Positions 30,285-40,042 of a DNA stretch of 64,000 nt are shown here, in pieces. The DNA is from Clostridium sp. NkU-1. GTDB taxonomy: Bacteria > Bacillota_A > Clostridia > Lachnospirales > Lachnospiraceae. The position numbers and the translations under genes are program-made. The DNA lies in contig BBDR01000003.1 of NCBI GenBank assembly GCA_001312405.1, positions 382,433 to 446,432 of the forward strand. The letters run 5' to 3'. The notes beneath the pieces are model-generated. The model worked only from the letters and a program-made list of their open reading frames with translations, was not told the origin of the DNA and did no database searches. Numbering within the stretch: position 1 is the stretch's first letter; every line of letters begins with the position of its first letter.

Positions 30285-32568
30285 ATGAGAAATGAATTTG
30301 ATGATGATGAAGCAGGCCGTGAGAATATCAGAAATAGAAAGCGCGGTTTCGATTCAAAACCAGATCCGTCTGATGATGATTATTACCTGGATGATGATTA
30401 TGAAAATTATCAGGAACAGAAATACGGCAGATCAAATCAAGCGGCAGCCGGTCACGATTTAACGAAAAAGGCTGATGATGCATCTGTAAGGAGAAGCGGA
30501 GCTGGAGAAAGAACCAGGAGTACTGATAGGTCCCAGCCTTCATCTGGAAACGTCCAGGCAGCATTTAGAGGGCAATCCTCATCGGTCGCCGGTACAAGTA
30601 AAAATCAGGGCACAGCGGGAAGCCGCACTGCTTCAGGAAACAGCCAGGGAGCGCCGGGAAGCCGGACTGCTTCAGGGAATAGCCAAGGTACAGCAGGAAG
30701 CCGTGCTGTCTCAGGAAATAGTCAGGGAACAGCGGGAAGCCGCACAGCCTCAGGAAACAGCCAGGGAGCAGCGGGAAGCCGCGCTGTCTCAGGAAATAGT
30801 CAGGGAATAGCGGGAAGTCGAACTGCTTCAGGAAATGGCCAGGGAACAGCAGGAAACCGCGCTGTCTCAGGAAATAGTCAGGGAACAGCAGGAAGCCGCA
30901 CAGCCTCAGGAAAGAGCCAGGGAACAGCGGGAAGCCGCACTGCTTCAGGAAACAGCCAGGGAGCAGTAAGAGGCCAGATTGTTATTGGTGACGGAGGCAC
31001 AAGGCAGCAGCAGAGAGTGCAGGGACAGGACAGAGGTGTAGCTGCCAGCCGGTCAGCGGCGCAGGCTGAAAAAAAGAGAAAAGTAAGGCGTATCATTATT
31101 TTAGCGGTTCTGGAAATCTTTACACTGGCAGGCATTTTCGCTTATGCCTATGTGGCCAGATTGATGGGAGCCATTCAAAGGCCGGATGATTTTAATGAAA
31201 ACCAGGTACGAAATGAAATCATGTCTCCGGAACAGAAAAAGCATATGACAGGTTACCGCACCATTGCCGTATTCGGCGTTGACAGCCGTGATGGCAATGT
31301 AAATAAGGGAACCAATGCTGACGTTATCATGATCTGTAATATAAACAGGGATACTGGAGAGATCAGACTGGTATCCGTGTTCCGTGATACATACTTGAAC
31401 ACCGGGAACGGAAATGTTTATAACAAGATAAACTCCGCCTATGCAACCGGAGGAGCCGCTCAGGCATTAGCTGCCCTTAATAAGAATCTGGACCTGGATA
31501 TCAGCGAATACGTTACCTTTAACTGGAAATCAGTTGCCGACGGAATCAATATGCTGAACGGTGTGGATATTGATATCAGCAAAGCGGAATTCCGTTACAT
31601 CAATTCCTTTATCACAGAAACCGTGGAGAAAACAGGTGTGCCGTCTGTTCATTTAAAATCAGCGGGCATGAATCACCTGGATGGAGTGCAGGCAGTTGCC
31701 TATGCCAGACTGAGAAAGATGGATACCGACTTCCAAAGAACAGAGCGTCAGCGTCTGGTCATTCAAAAAAACCTTTGAAAAGGCAAAGAAGGCTGATCTT
31801 GGACTGCTTAACAGAATCTTATTGATGGAAGTGGACCAGATCGGATCAAACCTTACCTTTAGTGATTTTACAGAGCTGCTTTTGGATATAAGCAAGTATC
31901 ATATCGGCGAAACTGGAGGTTTTCCTTTTACCCGCGGCGATATGACAATAGGAAAAAAAGGGGACTGTGTAGTGCCACAGACTCTGGAATCCAATGTTTC
32001 CGAACTTCATAAGCTTCTTTTTGATAAAGAAGGCTATGAACCATCAGACGTGGTTAAGAAAATAAGCGCCAAGATTGCTGCTGATTCCGGCATGTATAAA
32101 CAGGGAAGCAAGCCTGGGAATACTTCCAAGGACGATGAAGACAATTCAAAGAAAACTACGGAAGCGACTAAGCCGGAGAAAACCACGGAAGCAGAAGAAT
32201 CTTCCGCTCAGGGAGATTCAACAGGAGCTACTGATGAGAACGGAAAGCCAGGAAAGCCTTCGGAGTCCTCGGAAGGCAGTACGGGTGAGACTAAGGAAAC
32301 CAAGCCTGGAGAGACAAAGCCTTCAGAAACAACAACAGGGCCAACAAAACCAGGGCCAACAAAACCAGGGGAAACAAAGCCTTTGCCATCGACCAGTACG
32401 CCGGAGACGACCACAGCTCCACATGGACCGGGACCCGGTCAGACAACGGAAGCTAACGAGACAACGGCTCCCCAGACCACCTCAGCAGGACCGGGGGGAT
32501 CAGGTGAAACAACGGCCGGCGGGAATTCTGAAGTTCCGGTGGTATCCGCGCCGCCAACCAATAATTGA
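30285..32568 (+). CDS. LytR-CpsA-Psr (LCP) family ligase with repeat-rich cytoplasmic tail
   Basis: About 760 residues. Residues 1-108 are acidic and polar. Residues 109-225 are nine 13-residue tandem repeats. A membrane helix at about 268-290 (RRIIILAVLEIFTLAGIFAY) is followed by the extracellular LCP domain with TIAVFGVDSRD, NADVIMICNIN, SVFRDTYL and the LDGVQAVAYARLRKMDTDFQRTERQ block. A Thr/Pro/Lys-rich tail follows. LCP enzymes attach undecaprenyl-linked glycopolymers to peptidoglycan, a fitting last step for the operon before it. The A7 run at 31767 shifts the frame; A6 restores VIQKTFEKAKK. Confidence 0.9.
30609..30959 (+). repeat. 39-bp tandem repeat inside the LCP gene, nine units
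   Basis: Nine in-frame 39-bp units encode GTAGSRTASGNSQ and near variants (GAPGSR-, GTAGSRAVSGNSQ, GNGQ, GKSQ). The repeat lies on the cytoplasmic side of the membrane helix, is Gly/Ser/Thr rich, and is probably variable in copy number. Confidence 0.9.
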
Positions 32569-32590
32569 TCAGGTGAATGAATGATAAATA

Positions 32591-32646
32591 CCCCGCACAC
32601 AGGGCCTTGATATTTGAAAAGGCCGCTGATGCGGGGATTTTTTTCT
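32591..32646 (+). terminator. Terminator after the LCP gene
   Basis: CCCCGC / GCGGGG outer stem with an inner GGCCTT / AAGGCC stem, followed by seven T. Confidence 0.9.
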
Positions 32647-32749
32647 TTTCACATAATCAATATAATTTTATCACAAAATGGTCACAATTCATTGATAGAC
32701 TCTGATTATCAAAAGAAGTAAGAAGTATACGTGAAAGGAGATAGATTTT

Positions 32750-34219
32750 ATGTATGACGAAAATGAAAACAAAGATACAGGCCGTATAAATCCTGAAGAG
32801 CATAAAGAAGAAACAGTTACCACTAATTTTATTATGAGGGAACCGGATTTGGAAACATCCAGCCCCCAGGATTCTGAAAGCAGCAGCCAGAACCAGGCTG
32901 ACAGCTCTTATGAACCGCAGCAGAATATTCCTCATTACCAGGAATACCAGTATCACAGGGCAGCAGAACAAAATGTGTTCCAGGAGGAAGCAAAACCTGG
33001 AAAGAAAGGCGGCTTTGCAAAGAAGGCAGCAGCCCTTGTAGGAGCAGCCCTTGTTTTCGGAGTGGTTGCAGGAAGCACCATGGTTGGGATCAACTGGGCA
33101 GCAGGAGCTTATGGAAACAGAGGCTCAGTGGAAATCAGCCAGACAGAAACCATTCCTCCTTCTACGAATGAATCAGGAGTCCAGGCCACAAACACTTCAA
33201 ACATTACCGCTGCCAACGATGTTTCAGCCATCGTAGACAAAGCCATGCCGTCTGTTGTTGCCATTACAAGCAAAATGGTTTATGAAAGCCAGACCTGGTT
33301 TGGCCCCATGCAGAGAGAAGGGGTGGGCAGCGGCTCCGGTATTGTAGTTGGAAAGAACGATGATGAACTTTTAATCGTAACCAATAACCATGTAGTACAG
33401 GGAGCAGAGGAACTAAAAGTTGCCTTTATCGATGGGGAAGCCGTAGATGCTTCCATTAAGGGAACGGATGCGGACAGCGACTTGGCAGTGATCGCAGTAC
33501 CGATAAAAAATATTTCTTCTGACACATTGACAAAGATTGCCATTGCCTCCCTTGGAAATTCCGATAACCTGAAGGTAGGTCAGGGAGTTGTTGCTATCGG
33601 CAATGCTCTTGGCTATGGACAGTCCGTTACGGTTGGTTATGTCAGCGCACTTGACCGTTCCGTACAGACCGAAGATGGCACAAGCCGCGATCTTCTTCAG
33701 ACTGATGCAGCCATTAATCCCGGCAACAGCGGCGGTGCTCTCTTAAATATGCGGGGCGAGGTGGTTGGAATCAATTCTGCCAAATATTCTTCTACAGAAG
33801 TAGAGGGAATGGGTTATGCAATCCCTATTTCCAAGGCTCAGAATATCATTGATACCCTGATGACCAGAAAGACCAGAACTCAGGTTACCGATGCAAACCA
33901 GGGATATCTGGGAATCCAGTGCAAGAACATTGACGCAATCACAAGCCAGCAGCTTGGTATGCCTCAGGGGGTATTTATCTATAAGATCGTGGAAGGCGGA
34001 GCAGCCTCCAAGTCTGATCTGCGGGAAAAGGATATTATCACCAAATTTGACGGCCAGGGGATTAAGACCTATGATGACCTGACCAACATGCTTAAGTATT
34101 ACGAAGGCGGAACCACTGTGACCCTTACGGTCCAGTCACTTGAAAACGGGCAGTATGTTGAAAGAAATGTAGATATTACTCTTGGCAAGAGGCCGGCAGA
34201 GGCTGCGCAGCAGGGTTAA
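32750..34219 (+). CDS. HtrA/DegP-like membrane-anchored serine protease
   Basis: Intact, 489 residues, AAGGAG upstream. About 85 polar cytoplasmic residues, one membrane helix (AALVGAALVFGVVAGSTMVG), then a trypsin-like domain with catalytic His in VTNNHVV, Asp in DADSDLAVI and Ser in NPGNSGGALL, then one PDZ domain (YLGIQCKN to about residue 475). It degrades or refolds damaged exported proteins at the outer face of the membrane. It stands alone between two terminators. Confidence 0.92.
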   Translation: MYDENENKDTGRINPEEHKEETVTTNFIMREPDLETSSPQDSESSSQNQADSSYEPQQNIPHYQEYQYHRAAEQNVFQEEAKPGKKGGFAKKAAALVGAALVFGVVAGSTMVGINWAAGAYGNRGSVEISQTETIPPSTNESGVQATNTSNITAANDVSAIVDKAMPSVVAITSKMVYESQTWFGPMQREGVGSGSGIVVGKNDDELLIVTNNHVVQGAEELKVAFIDGEAVDASIKGTDADSDLAVIAVPIKNISSDTLTKIAIASLGNSDNLKVGQGVVAIGNALGYGQSVTVGYVSALDRSVQTEDGTSRDLLQTDAAINPGNSGGALLNMRGEVVGINSAKYSSTEVEGMGYAIPISKAQNIIDTLMTRKTRTQVTDANQGYLGIQCKNIDAITSQQLGMPQGVFIYKIVEGGAASKSDLREKDIITKFDGQGIKTYDDLTNMLKYYEGGTTVTLTVQSLENGQYVERNVDITLGKRPAEAAQQG

Positions 34220-34228
34220 TAGTAAAAA

Positions 34229-34271
34229 AGTCTCTCCATGCTCATAGATTGGGCCGGGGAGATTTTTTTGT
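34229..34271 (+). terminator. Terminator after htrA
   Basis: TCTCTCC / GGGGAGA stem with one mismatch, followed by seven T. Confidence 0.75.
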
Positions 34272-34340
34272 ACATAAAAATGGCATGGCTGTCCATCTGA
34301 CGGCAACCGTACCTAACGGAAATTCAATTTTCGAAAGTAA

Positions 34341-34681
34341 GTTTACACCTTTGGATTTGTATACGGGCTGATCTATGAATTATTTCAGCAATGCAGCGAG
34401 CAGGGCTGTGAATTCATGCTTTTTGTAACCAATAAAGCAAAACAGGAAAAACTGGGATTTCTGCAGCGATGTAAAAAGAAAAATATAAGCGGTGTGGTGG
34501 TGAGCGGATTACGGACGGACGATTCCTGTTATCATGAAATTCTTTCCAGCAATATCCCCTGTGCCCTGGTTGATATGAGAGTGGCGGCATAGGCTTTGAT
34601 GACATCTCCATTGCCGGCTATATGTGCAGGGGGATTATAACCATACGCCAGTCCCCAGCCGCCATGGAACGGGCCAGATGA
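34341..34681 (+). pseudogene. Decayed LacI/GalR-family regulator
   Basis: Two fragments in different frames. The first (34341-34592) encodes LIYELFQQCSEQGCEFMLFV, then KKKNISGVVVSGL and IPCALVDMRV, the first lobe of the sugar-binding domain. The second (34592-34681) encodes GFDDISIAGYMCRGIITIRQ then SPAAMERAR, the typical C-terminal lobe motif. The DNA-binding headpiece and roughly 100 residues between the fragments are missing. Unlike other broken genes here, one base change cannot repair it, so it is a real pseudogene. Confidence 0.8.
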
Positions 34682-34741
34682 CAACAGCCAAAGCCAGGAA
34701 CGGGGGAGTTTAGAAATATTACGCTGTCTATTAAAAAATGC

Positions 34742-34770
34742 TTGACAAATACAGGCGTTTCCAGTATTGT
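34742..34770 (+). promoter_or_regulatory. Promoter of the DUF2325-DUF3793-flavodoxin operon
   Basis: TTGACA at 34742-34747, a 17-nt spacer, and TATTGT at 34765-34770. The predicted start falls inside the palindrome at 34773-34800. Confidence 0.7.
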
Positions 34771-34772
34771 AA

Positions 34773-34800
34773 TATATAGTTAGTTAATGCTAACTATATA
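34773..34800. promoter_or_regulatory. Palindromic operator candidate O1
   Basis: Perfect 11-nt arms (TATATAGTTAG / CTAACTATATA) separated by six bases, placed just after the -10. The core AGTTAG-N6-CTAACT is repeated at 34934. Its position predicts repression. The arms resemble DtxR/IdeR-type iron boxes, but this assignment is inference. Confidence 0.6.
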
Positions 34801-34933
34801 ATTAACCAGCTGTCCTTCTTCTTACCGGATATATAAAGTGAGGAAGCTGTTTGCCCTTTTAATAAGAGGGATATGGTGTATGTTTTCTTTCTACTAATTC
34901 ACAGCGCCTTAAGGCGCATATATTTTAATACAT

Positions 34934-34951
34934 AGTTAGCTTAGACTAACT
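34934..34951. promoter_or_regulatory. Palindromic operator candidate O2
   Basis: AGTTAG-N6-CTAACT, the same core and spacing as O1, ending 9 nt before the GGAGG of the DUF2325 gene. A separate perfect palindrome, GCGCCTTAAGGCGC, lies at 34904-34917 in the same leader. Confidence 0.55.
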
Positions 34952-34971
34952 CGAGAATTGGAGGTAATTGC

Positions 34972-35253
34972 ATGAGCGTAGTGATCGTTGGAGGAAATGA
35001 GTGCATGGTACGCCAGTATAAAGAGCTATGTCAGGAGTACAGCTGCTGTGCAAAGGTCTTTACAGAACTAAAGGGCGGGCTGAAAAATAAAATCGGCAGG
35101 CCTGATCTGATGGTTCTTTTTACCAGTACCATGTCGCATAAGATGGTGCGCTGTGCCTTAAGTGAGACAAAGGGGATGAATACCATAATCGCCCGTTCCC
35201 ATTCCAGCTCCATGTCAGCTTTGAAAAACATTTTAAAAGAACACGTTGGATAG
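34972..35253 (+). CDS. DUF2325 family protein
   Basis: Intact, 93 residues. SVVIVGGNECMVRQYKELCQ, then KVFTELKGGLKNKIGRPDL, then LFTSTMSHKMVRCALSETKG matches DUF2325, a small Rossmann-like domain of unknown function. It is first in an operon with DUF3793 and a flavodoxin behind a palindromic operator, which suggests a role under metal (probably iron) limitation. No catalytic residues can be assigned. Confidence 0.8.
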   Translation: MSVVIVGGNECMVRQYKELCQEYSCCAKVFTELKGGLKNKIGRPDLMVLFTSTMSHKMVRCALSETKGMNTIIARSHSSSMSALKNILKEHVG

Positions 35254-35264
35254 GAGGGAACAAC

Positions 35265-35817
35265 ATGTCAGAAGAAATGCTGATCCGGCATTGCGCCCCA
35301 ACTCTGGCCGGGATAAAAACCGGAAGTATGTTTTCCTGTCCCTGCCGGTCCCAGGAAGAAATTCAAAATGAGGTGAGAAAGTTAAACCGTGTGCTTGCGC
35401 CAAAAGGGCTCCGGGTTTTGCCGCTGCGCTATTTTAAACAAAGGGCTTTGATCTATATTTACCGTCCAAGCCATTTAAAACGGGATCTGGAAGATGGATA
35501 TGCTGCCGCTTTGCTGAAGCAATACGGATATTCCTTTGAAAACTCCCAGCGCTGTGTGGTCCAGCTTGTGAACAGGCTGCGCACCTGTTCCGGGTTTCCC
35601 CACGAAATCGGTTTGTTTCTTGGTTATCCGCCGGAGGATGTTCAGGGTTTCATCGACAACAAAGCCTGTCACTGTAAATGCATCGGATGCTGGAAGGTCT
35701 ACGGTGATGAGGAAAAGGCAAGGCAAACCTTTAACCGCTATAAAAAAATGCACCGAAACCTATTATGCGCAATGGTCAAAAGGCACCGCTGTTGAACGGC
35801 TCGCAGTAGCCGTTTAA
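35265..35817 (+). CDS. DUF3793 family protein (frameshifted end)
   Basis: About 183 residues after repair. HCAPTLAGIKTGSMFSC, RVLPLRYFKQRALIYIYRPS, CSGFPHEIGLFLGYPPEDV and the Cys-rich ACHCKCIGCWKVYGDEEKA are typical of DUF3793. The His/Cys pattern (HCA, CPC, CHCKCIGC) could hold a metal or cofactor, but no function is established. The A7 run at 35744 shifts the frame; A6 gives the family-like end YKKCTETYYAQWSKGTAVERL. It lies 11 nt after DUF2325 and 37 nt before flavodoxin. Confidence 0.8.
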
Positions 35818-35854
35818 TATAAAAAGAACGATTGAGAAAGGTTGGTTATATTTT

Positions 35855-36280
35855 ATGAGTAAAATCGCAGTAGTTTATTGGAGTGGAACTGGAAATACTG
35901 AGGCAATGGCAGCTGCCGTCCTGGAGGGAGTAAAGGAAAAGGGGGCAGAAGGGGTCGTGCTCACTCCTTCTGAATTTGATGCTTCCATGATTGATTCCTT
36001 TGACGCCATTGCATTTGGCTGTCCTGCCATGGGGGCAGAGGTTCTGGAGGAAAGTGAATTTGATCCCATGTTTACCGCCTGCTTATCTAAGCTTGGGGGT
36101 AAAAAGGTGGCGCTGTTTGGTTCCTACGGCTGGGGAGACGGCGAATGGATGCGTTCCTGGGAGTCGACTTGCGAAGATGCAGGCGTGAAGCTTGTTTGCG
36201 ACAGTGTGATCTGCAATGAGGCGCCTGACGGGGAGGCAACAGCATCCTGCAAAGCACTTGGTGCAGCCCTGGCAGAATAG
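35855..36280 (+). CDS. Flavodoxin
   Basis: Intact, 141 residues. The FMN phosphate loop is VYWSGTGNTEAMA; the second FMN contact is FGCPAMGAEVLEE, and FGSYGWGDGEW supplies the isoalloxazine-stacking residues. Short-chain clostridial flavodoxin, which replaces ferredoxin as electron carrier when iron is scarce. This supports an iron-linked reading of the operon's palindromic operators. Confidence 0.92.
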   Translation: MSKIAVVYWSGTGNTEAMAAAVLEGVKEKGAEGVVLTPSEFDASMIDSFDAIAFGCPAMGAEVLEESEFDPMFTACLSKLGGKKVALFGSYGWGDGEWMRSWESTCEDAGVKLVCDSVICNEAPDGEATASCKALGAALAE

Positions 36281-36342
36281 GGAGGCAGATCCGGAGAGGA
36301 AGCAGTTACATAAAAAGCAGAAAAACCAAAATTCATTTAAAT

Positions 36343-36383
36343 GCGCTGAATATTTATCCTTTCAATATTCAGCGCTATATTTT
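36343..36383 (+). terminator. Terminator after flavodoxin
   Basis: Perfect 12-bp stem GCGCTGAATATT / AATATTCAGCGC followed by TATATTTTT. Confidence 0.9.
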
Positions 36384-36452
36384 TGCATATTGGTATGCTG
36401 TCATACCGCTAAAAACCAACTCATTAAAAAAGTCTAAATTCCTGGCCTGTAC

Positions 36453-36481
36453 TTGTAAGAGACTTTTAAATGCTTTATAAT
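36453..36481 (+). promoter_or_regulatory. Promoter of clpX
   Basis: TTGTAA, 17-nt spacer, TATAAT at 36476-36481, about 45 nt before the clpX start. Confidence 0.65.
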
Positions 36482-36526
36482 AATCTGGTATGCGGTGCAT
36501 AATTACAGATAGAAGGAGAGTACAAT

Positions 36527-37963
36527 TTGGACGAGAAGGATTTTCCTGAAGAGAAAATAGAAGATACAGCTGCCGCCGGCTCTGACAGCGGCAAAAAGAA
36601 AAAAAGACGAAGATGAGTATGAAAAAGTCTGCTATGTCTGCCGCAGGTCGGAGAATGTGACAGGACCCATGGTTTCCATGCCCGGAGGCATGAATCTGTG
36701 CCATGATTGTATGCAGAAGGCATTTGATTCCGTAACCCAGGGTGGATTTGATATAACAAAGATTCAGAATATGCCTTATATGAATTTGAATTTCAGCGAT
36801 TTAGGCAGCCTGAACGGAAAAGACCTTGAGATACCTAATAAGCAGAGAGTCAAAAAAAGGACTGAAAAGGAGCCGGAGCAGAAGCTTAATTTAAAGGATA
36901 TTCCGGCGCCTCATGTGATCAGACGGAAGCTGGATGAATATGTCATCGGCCAGGAACAGGCGAAAAAGGTGATTTCCGTAGCAGTTTATAATCATTACAA
37001 AAGGGTTTATCTTGCAAATTCCAAAAAGGTGGATGAGGAAGGGAATGTACAGATTGAAAAATCCAACATTTTAATGATCGGCCCAACGGGAAGCGGGAAA
37101 ACCTACCTGGTTAAGACCCTGGCAAAGCTTCTTGATGTTCCCCTGGCGATTGCCGACGCCACTTCTCTTACAGAAGCCGGATACATTGGTGATGACATAG
37201 AGAGTGTGGTTTCCAAGCTGCTTACAGCAGCTGACAATGATGTGGAAAAGGCGGAACGGGGTATTATATTTATTGACGAGATCGATAAAATTGCAAAAAA
37301 AGAAGAATACCAGCAGCAGGGATGTAAGCGGGGAGTCTGTCCAGCAGGAGCTTTTAAAGCTCTTAGAGGGGAGCACCGTGGAGGTTCCGGTGGGTTCCAA
37401 CCAGAAAAATGCCCTCACCCCAATGACTGCGGTCAGCACCGAGAACATTCTTTTCATCTGCGGGGGAGCGTTCCCTGACTTAGAGGATATCATAAAGGAA
37501 CGGCTGAAGGAAAAATCATCCATTGGTTTTTCAGCCGACTTAAAAGACCAGTACGAGAAGGACCCCAATATCCTGTCTCACGTGACTAATGAGGATTTGC
37601 GCAAATTCGGTATGATTCCGGAGTTTTTAGGCCGTCTGCCCATTTCCGTGACCCTGGAATCTTTGGATAAGGAGCTGTTGGTCCGGGTTTTAAAGGAACC
37701 GAAAAACGCCATCTTAAAACAGTATAAAAAGCTTTTGGAGCTTGATGAGGTGAAGCTGGTATTTGAGGATGAGGCATTGGAATGGATCGCGGAAGAAGCT
37801 CTTAAGAAAAAAAACAGGAGCAAGAGCCTTAAGAGCCATTATAGAAAATTTCATGCTTGATATCATGTATGAGGTTCCCAAGGATCCTAACATCGGATCA
37901 GTTGTTATAACAAGAGCGTACTTAGATAAGAACGGCGGACCGCTCATCCAGATGAGGTGTTAA
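36527..37963 (+). CDS. clpX: ClpX, ATP-dependent unfoldase subunit (frameshifted)
   Basis: About 477 residues after repair. Start TTG 36527 with GAAGGAGAG 6 nt upstream. N-terminal zinc-binding domain (CYVCRRSE...LCHDCM), then the AAA+ core: Walker [17 protein letters not shown], Walker [15 protein letters not shown], the [20 protein letters not shown] pore-loop and sensor region, and LGRLP. ClpX feeds substrates to ClpP; clpP is not in this window. Three frame errors: A7 near 36599, A7 near 37274, A8 near 37807. An essential-type gene with three shifts speaks for sequence error, not decay. The N-terminus is longer and more acidic than usual. Confidence 0.93.
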
Positions 37964-38040
37964 TAAAGCGGGAATTTATGGGTTAGGGATAAAAAAAATA
38001 CAAAAGAGTGGAGATAATAAGGACGGAAGGAGTGTTGGTC

Positions 38041-38509
38041 ATGGTATTTATTGGTATCATTGCATTGCTGGCTGCACTGGATCTTTTAATAAAAAGCGCC
38101 ATTGAGGATCAGGAAGAAGCATGCTTTCCCAAGGAACTGGAGGGAAGCGGCGGAAAAATTATGCTGCATAAGAATCATAATGCCGGTTTTTCCTTCGGCT
38201 ATTTTAAGGAACACCGGTCCATGGTGCAGATGGTTCCCCTGGCAGTTGCTTCCTTTATCGGAGGAATGTTAGTAAGCCTTCTTCAAAGAAAAGGGAACAT
38301 TTTGGAAAAACTGGCCCTGTCCGTTGCCCTGGGAGGTGCGGTCAGCAATCTGTACGACAGGCTGGTCCGTCATTATGTAGTGGATTATTTCAGCATTCAA
38401 TATGGAAAGCTTAAAAAAAGTAGTGTTCAATCTGGGTGACTTATTCATTTTTCTGGGAGCCGGAATTGTACTTGTGGTGGAAATCATAAAGGCTTTTAAA
38501 GAACGGTAA
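38041..38509 (+). CDS. lspA: Signal peptidase II-like lipoprotein peptidase (frameshifted end)
   Basis: About 155 residues after repair; ATG 38041 with AAGGAG 8 nt upstream. Four hydrophobic helices and the LspA signatures: KNHNAGFSFG (NxGxxF), GGAVSNLYDRLV (GGAxxNxxDR, first catalytic Asp) and VFNLGDLFIFLG (FNxxD, second Asp). It cleaves prolipoprotein signal peptides in the membrane. The A7 run near 38411 shifts the frame; with A6 the second Asp motif appears, which strongly supports the correction. Confidence 0.82.
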
Positions 38510-38520
38510 GATGTAACACC

Positions 38521-38559
38521 CTGCGGGTATCCCTTTACACCCGGTAAAACGGGGTGGCA
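38521..38559 (+). repeat. Dispersed hairpin motif, copy A
   Basis: Starts CTGCGGGTATCCCTTTACAC and ends in CACCC...GGGGTG, which can pair. Same 5' block as copies at 42338, 59592 and 63220. This copy lies between lspA and a terminator rather than directly before a start codon. Confidence 0.6.
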
Positions 38560-38588
38560 CTGCCCGGAAACCGTGGCAGAAAATACGT

Positions 38589-38624
38589 AAAAAGCGGCTG
38601 TCTTCTTGACATGGCCGCTTTTCT
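38589..38624 (+). terminator. Terminator before the CorC-like gene
   Basis: AAAAGCGGC / GCCGCTTTT stem followed by CTATTG; ends the lspA transcript. Confidence 0.75.
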
Positions 38625-38669
38625 ATTGTAAAATCAATGATAAAATATTACAAAACAGGAGTTGATTTT

Positions 38670-39923
38670 TTGGATTCGAGTGACTATATACAGTTGCTTA
38701 CGTTATTTTTATTAGTTGGATTATCAGCATTCTTCTCATCGGCTGAGACTGCGCTTACTACGGTGAATAAAATCAGAGTACGGAATTTAGCGGAGGCAGG
38801 CAATAAGAACGCCATTACGCTGACTAAGATTTTAGAAAACCAGGGTAAGATGCTCAGTGCGATTCTGGTCGGTAACAATGTGGTAAACTTAACAGCCTCT
38901 TCCATGTCCACCACACTGGTTATGAGCATTTGGGGCAATAAGGCCATAGGCATTGGGACCGGTGTTCTTACACTAGTCATTCTGGTATTCGGCGAGATAT
39001 CCCCGAAAACCATTTCTACCTTGTATTCCGAAATAATAGCTTTAAAATATGCAAAAGTGATCTATGCTTTTATGATTGTCATGACACCGGTCATTTATGT
39101 GATTCATATCCTTTCATCAGGTTTTTTTGCGCTTTATCCATGTGAACCCTAACCGAAAGCAGGAGCCTATCACAGAGGATGAGCTGCGTACCATCGTGGA
39201 TGTGAGCCATGAGGAAGGCGTCATAGAATCAGAAGAAAGAAAGATCATTAATAACGTGTTTGATTTTGGTGATTCTGTGGCACGTGATATTATGATTCCC
39301 CGTATTGACATGACCCTTGTAGAGGTAAATGCTGCCTATGATGAGCTGATCGATATTTTCCGCCAGGAAATGTACACCAGGATTCCGGTATATGAGGAAA
39401 CCAGTGACAATGTGATCGGAATCATCAATATGAAGGATCTGCTTCTCGTGGACAGGACAGATGATTTCAATATCAGGGATTTTTTTTAAGAGAGCCGCTC
39501 TATACATACGAGTATAAAAAAACTGCGGAACTTATGTTGGAGATGCGCCAGACCTGCAATAACGTTGTCATCGTTTTAGATGAATACGGAGCAACGGCAG
39601 GTATGATTACTCTGGAAGATTTACTGGAAGAAATCGTGGGAGAGATCCGGGATGAGTATGACGAGGATGAAGAAAATGAACTGGTTGAGGTGGAACCCTT
39701 TGAATATCTGGTAGAAGGATCCATGAAGCTTGATGATTTAAATGACAGGCTGAATCTTGAACTGGAGTCTGAGGACTATGATTCTATCGGCGGCCTGATC
39801 ATCGGACAGCTTGACAGGCTCCCGGAACAGGGAGAAGAGGTTGTCTGCGGCGGAATCCGCCTTGTTGTGGACGAGCTTGATAAAAACAGGATCGATAAGG
39901 TTCGGATGTATTTGCCTCACTAA
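38670..39923 (+). CDS. CNNM/CorC-type membrane protein with CBS pair (frameshifted)
   Basis: About 416 residues after repair. Start TTG 38670, AGGAG 8 nt upstream. DUF21/CNNM membrane domain (FLLVGLSAFFSSAETALTTV, LVILVFGEISPKTI), then two CBS domains (DIMIPRIDMTLVEVNA, TRIPVYEE, IGIINMKDLL; VVIVLDEYGATAGMITLEDLLEE), then the CorC_HlyC domain (DEYDEDEENELVEVEPFEYL). Members are linked to magnesium or cobalt efflux and are often mislabelled hemolysins. Frame errors at T7 39127 and T8 39480. Confidence 0.88.
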
Positions 39924-39983
39924 GTGTTCCCCTCGCCAGTGTTTTTGTGGGTATTTGCTGATTTGCCGGAGGGACAGAAAAGG

Positions 39984-40018
39984 AGGGAGAGGGAAGCTGA
40001 TTGCTTCTGCTCTCCCTT
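39984..40018 (-). terminator. Terminator of the TIGR04086 gene
   Basis: AGGGAGAG / CTCTCCCT stem; on the minus strand it is followed by CCTCCTTTT. It also sits just after the + strand gene's stop and may serve both. Confidence 0.55.
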
Positions 40019-40042
40019 CTGCGTTTCCCGGGAACCCTCCCG

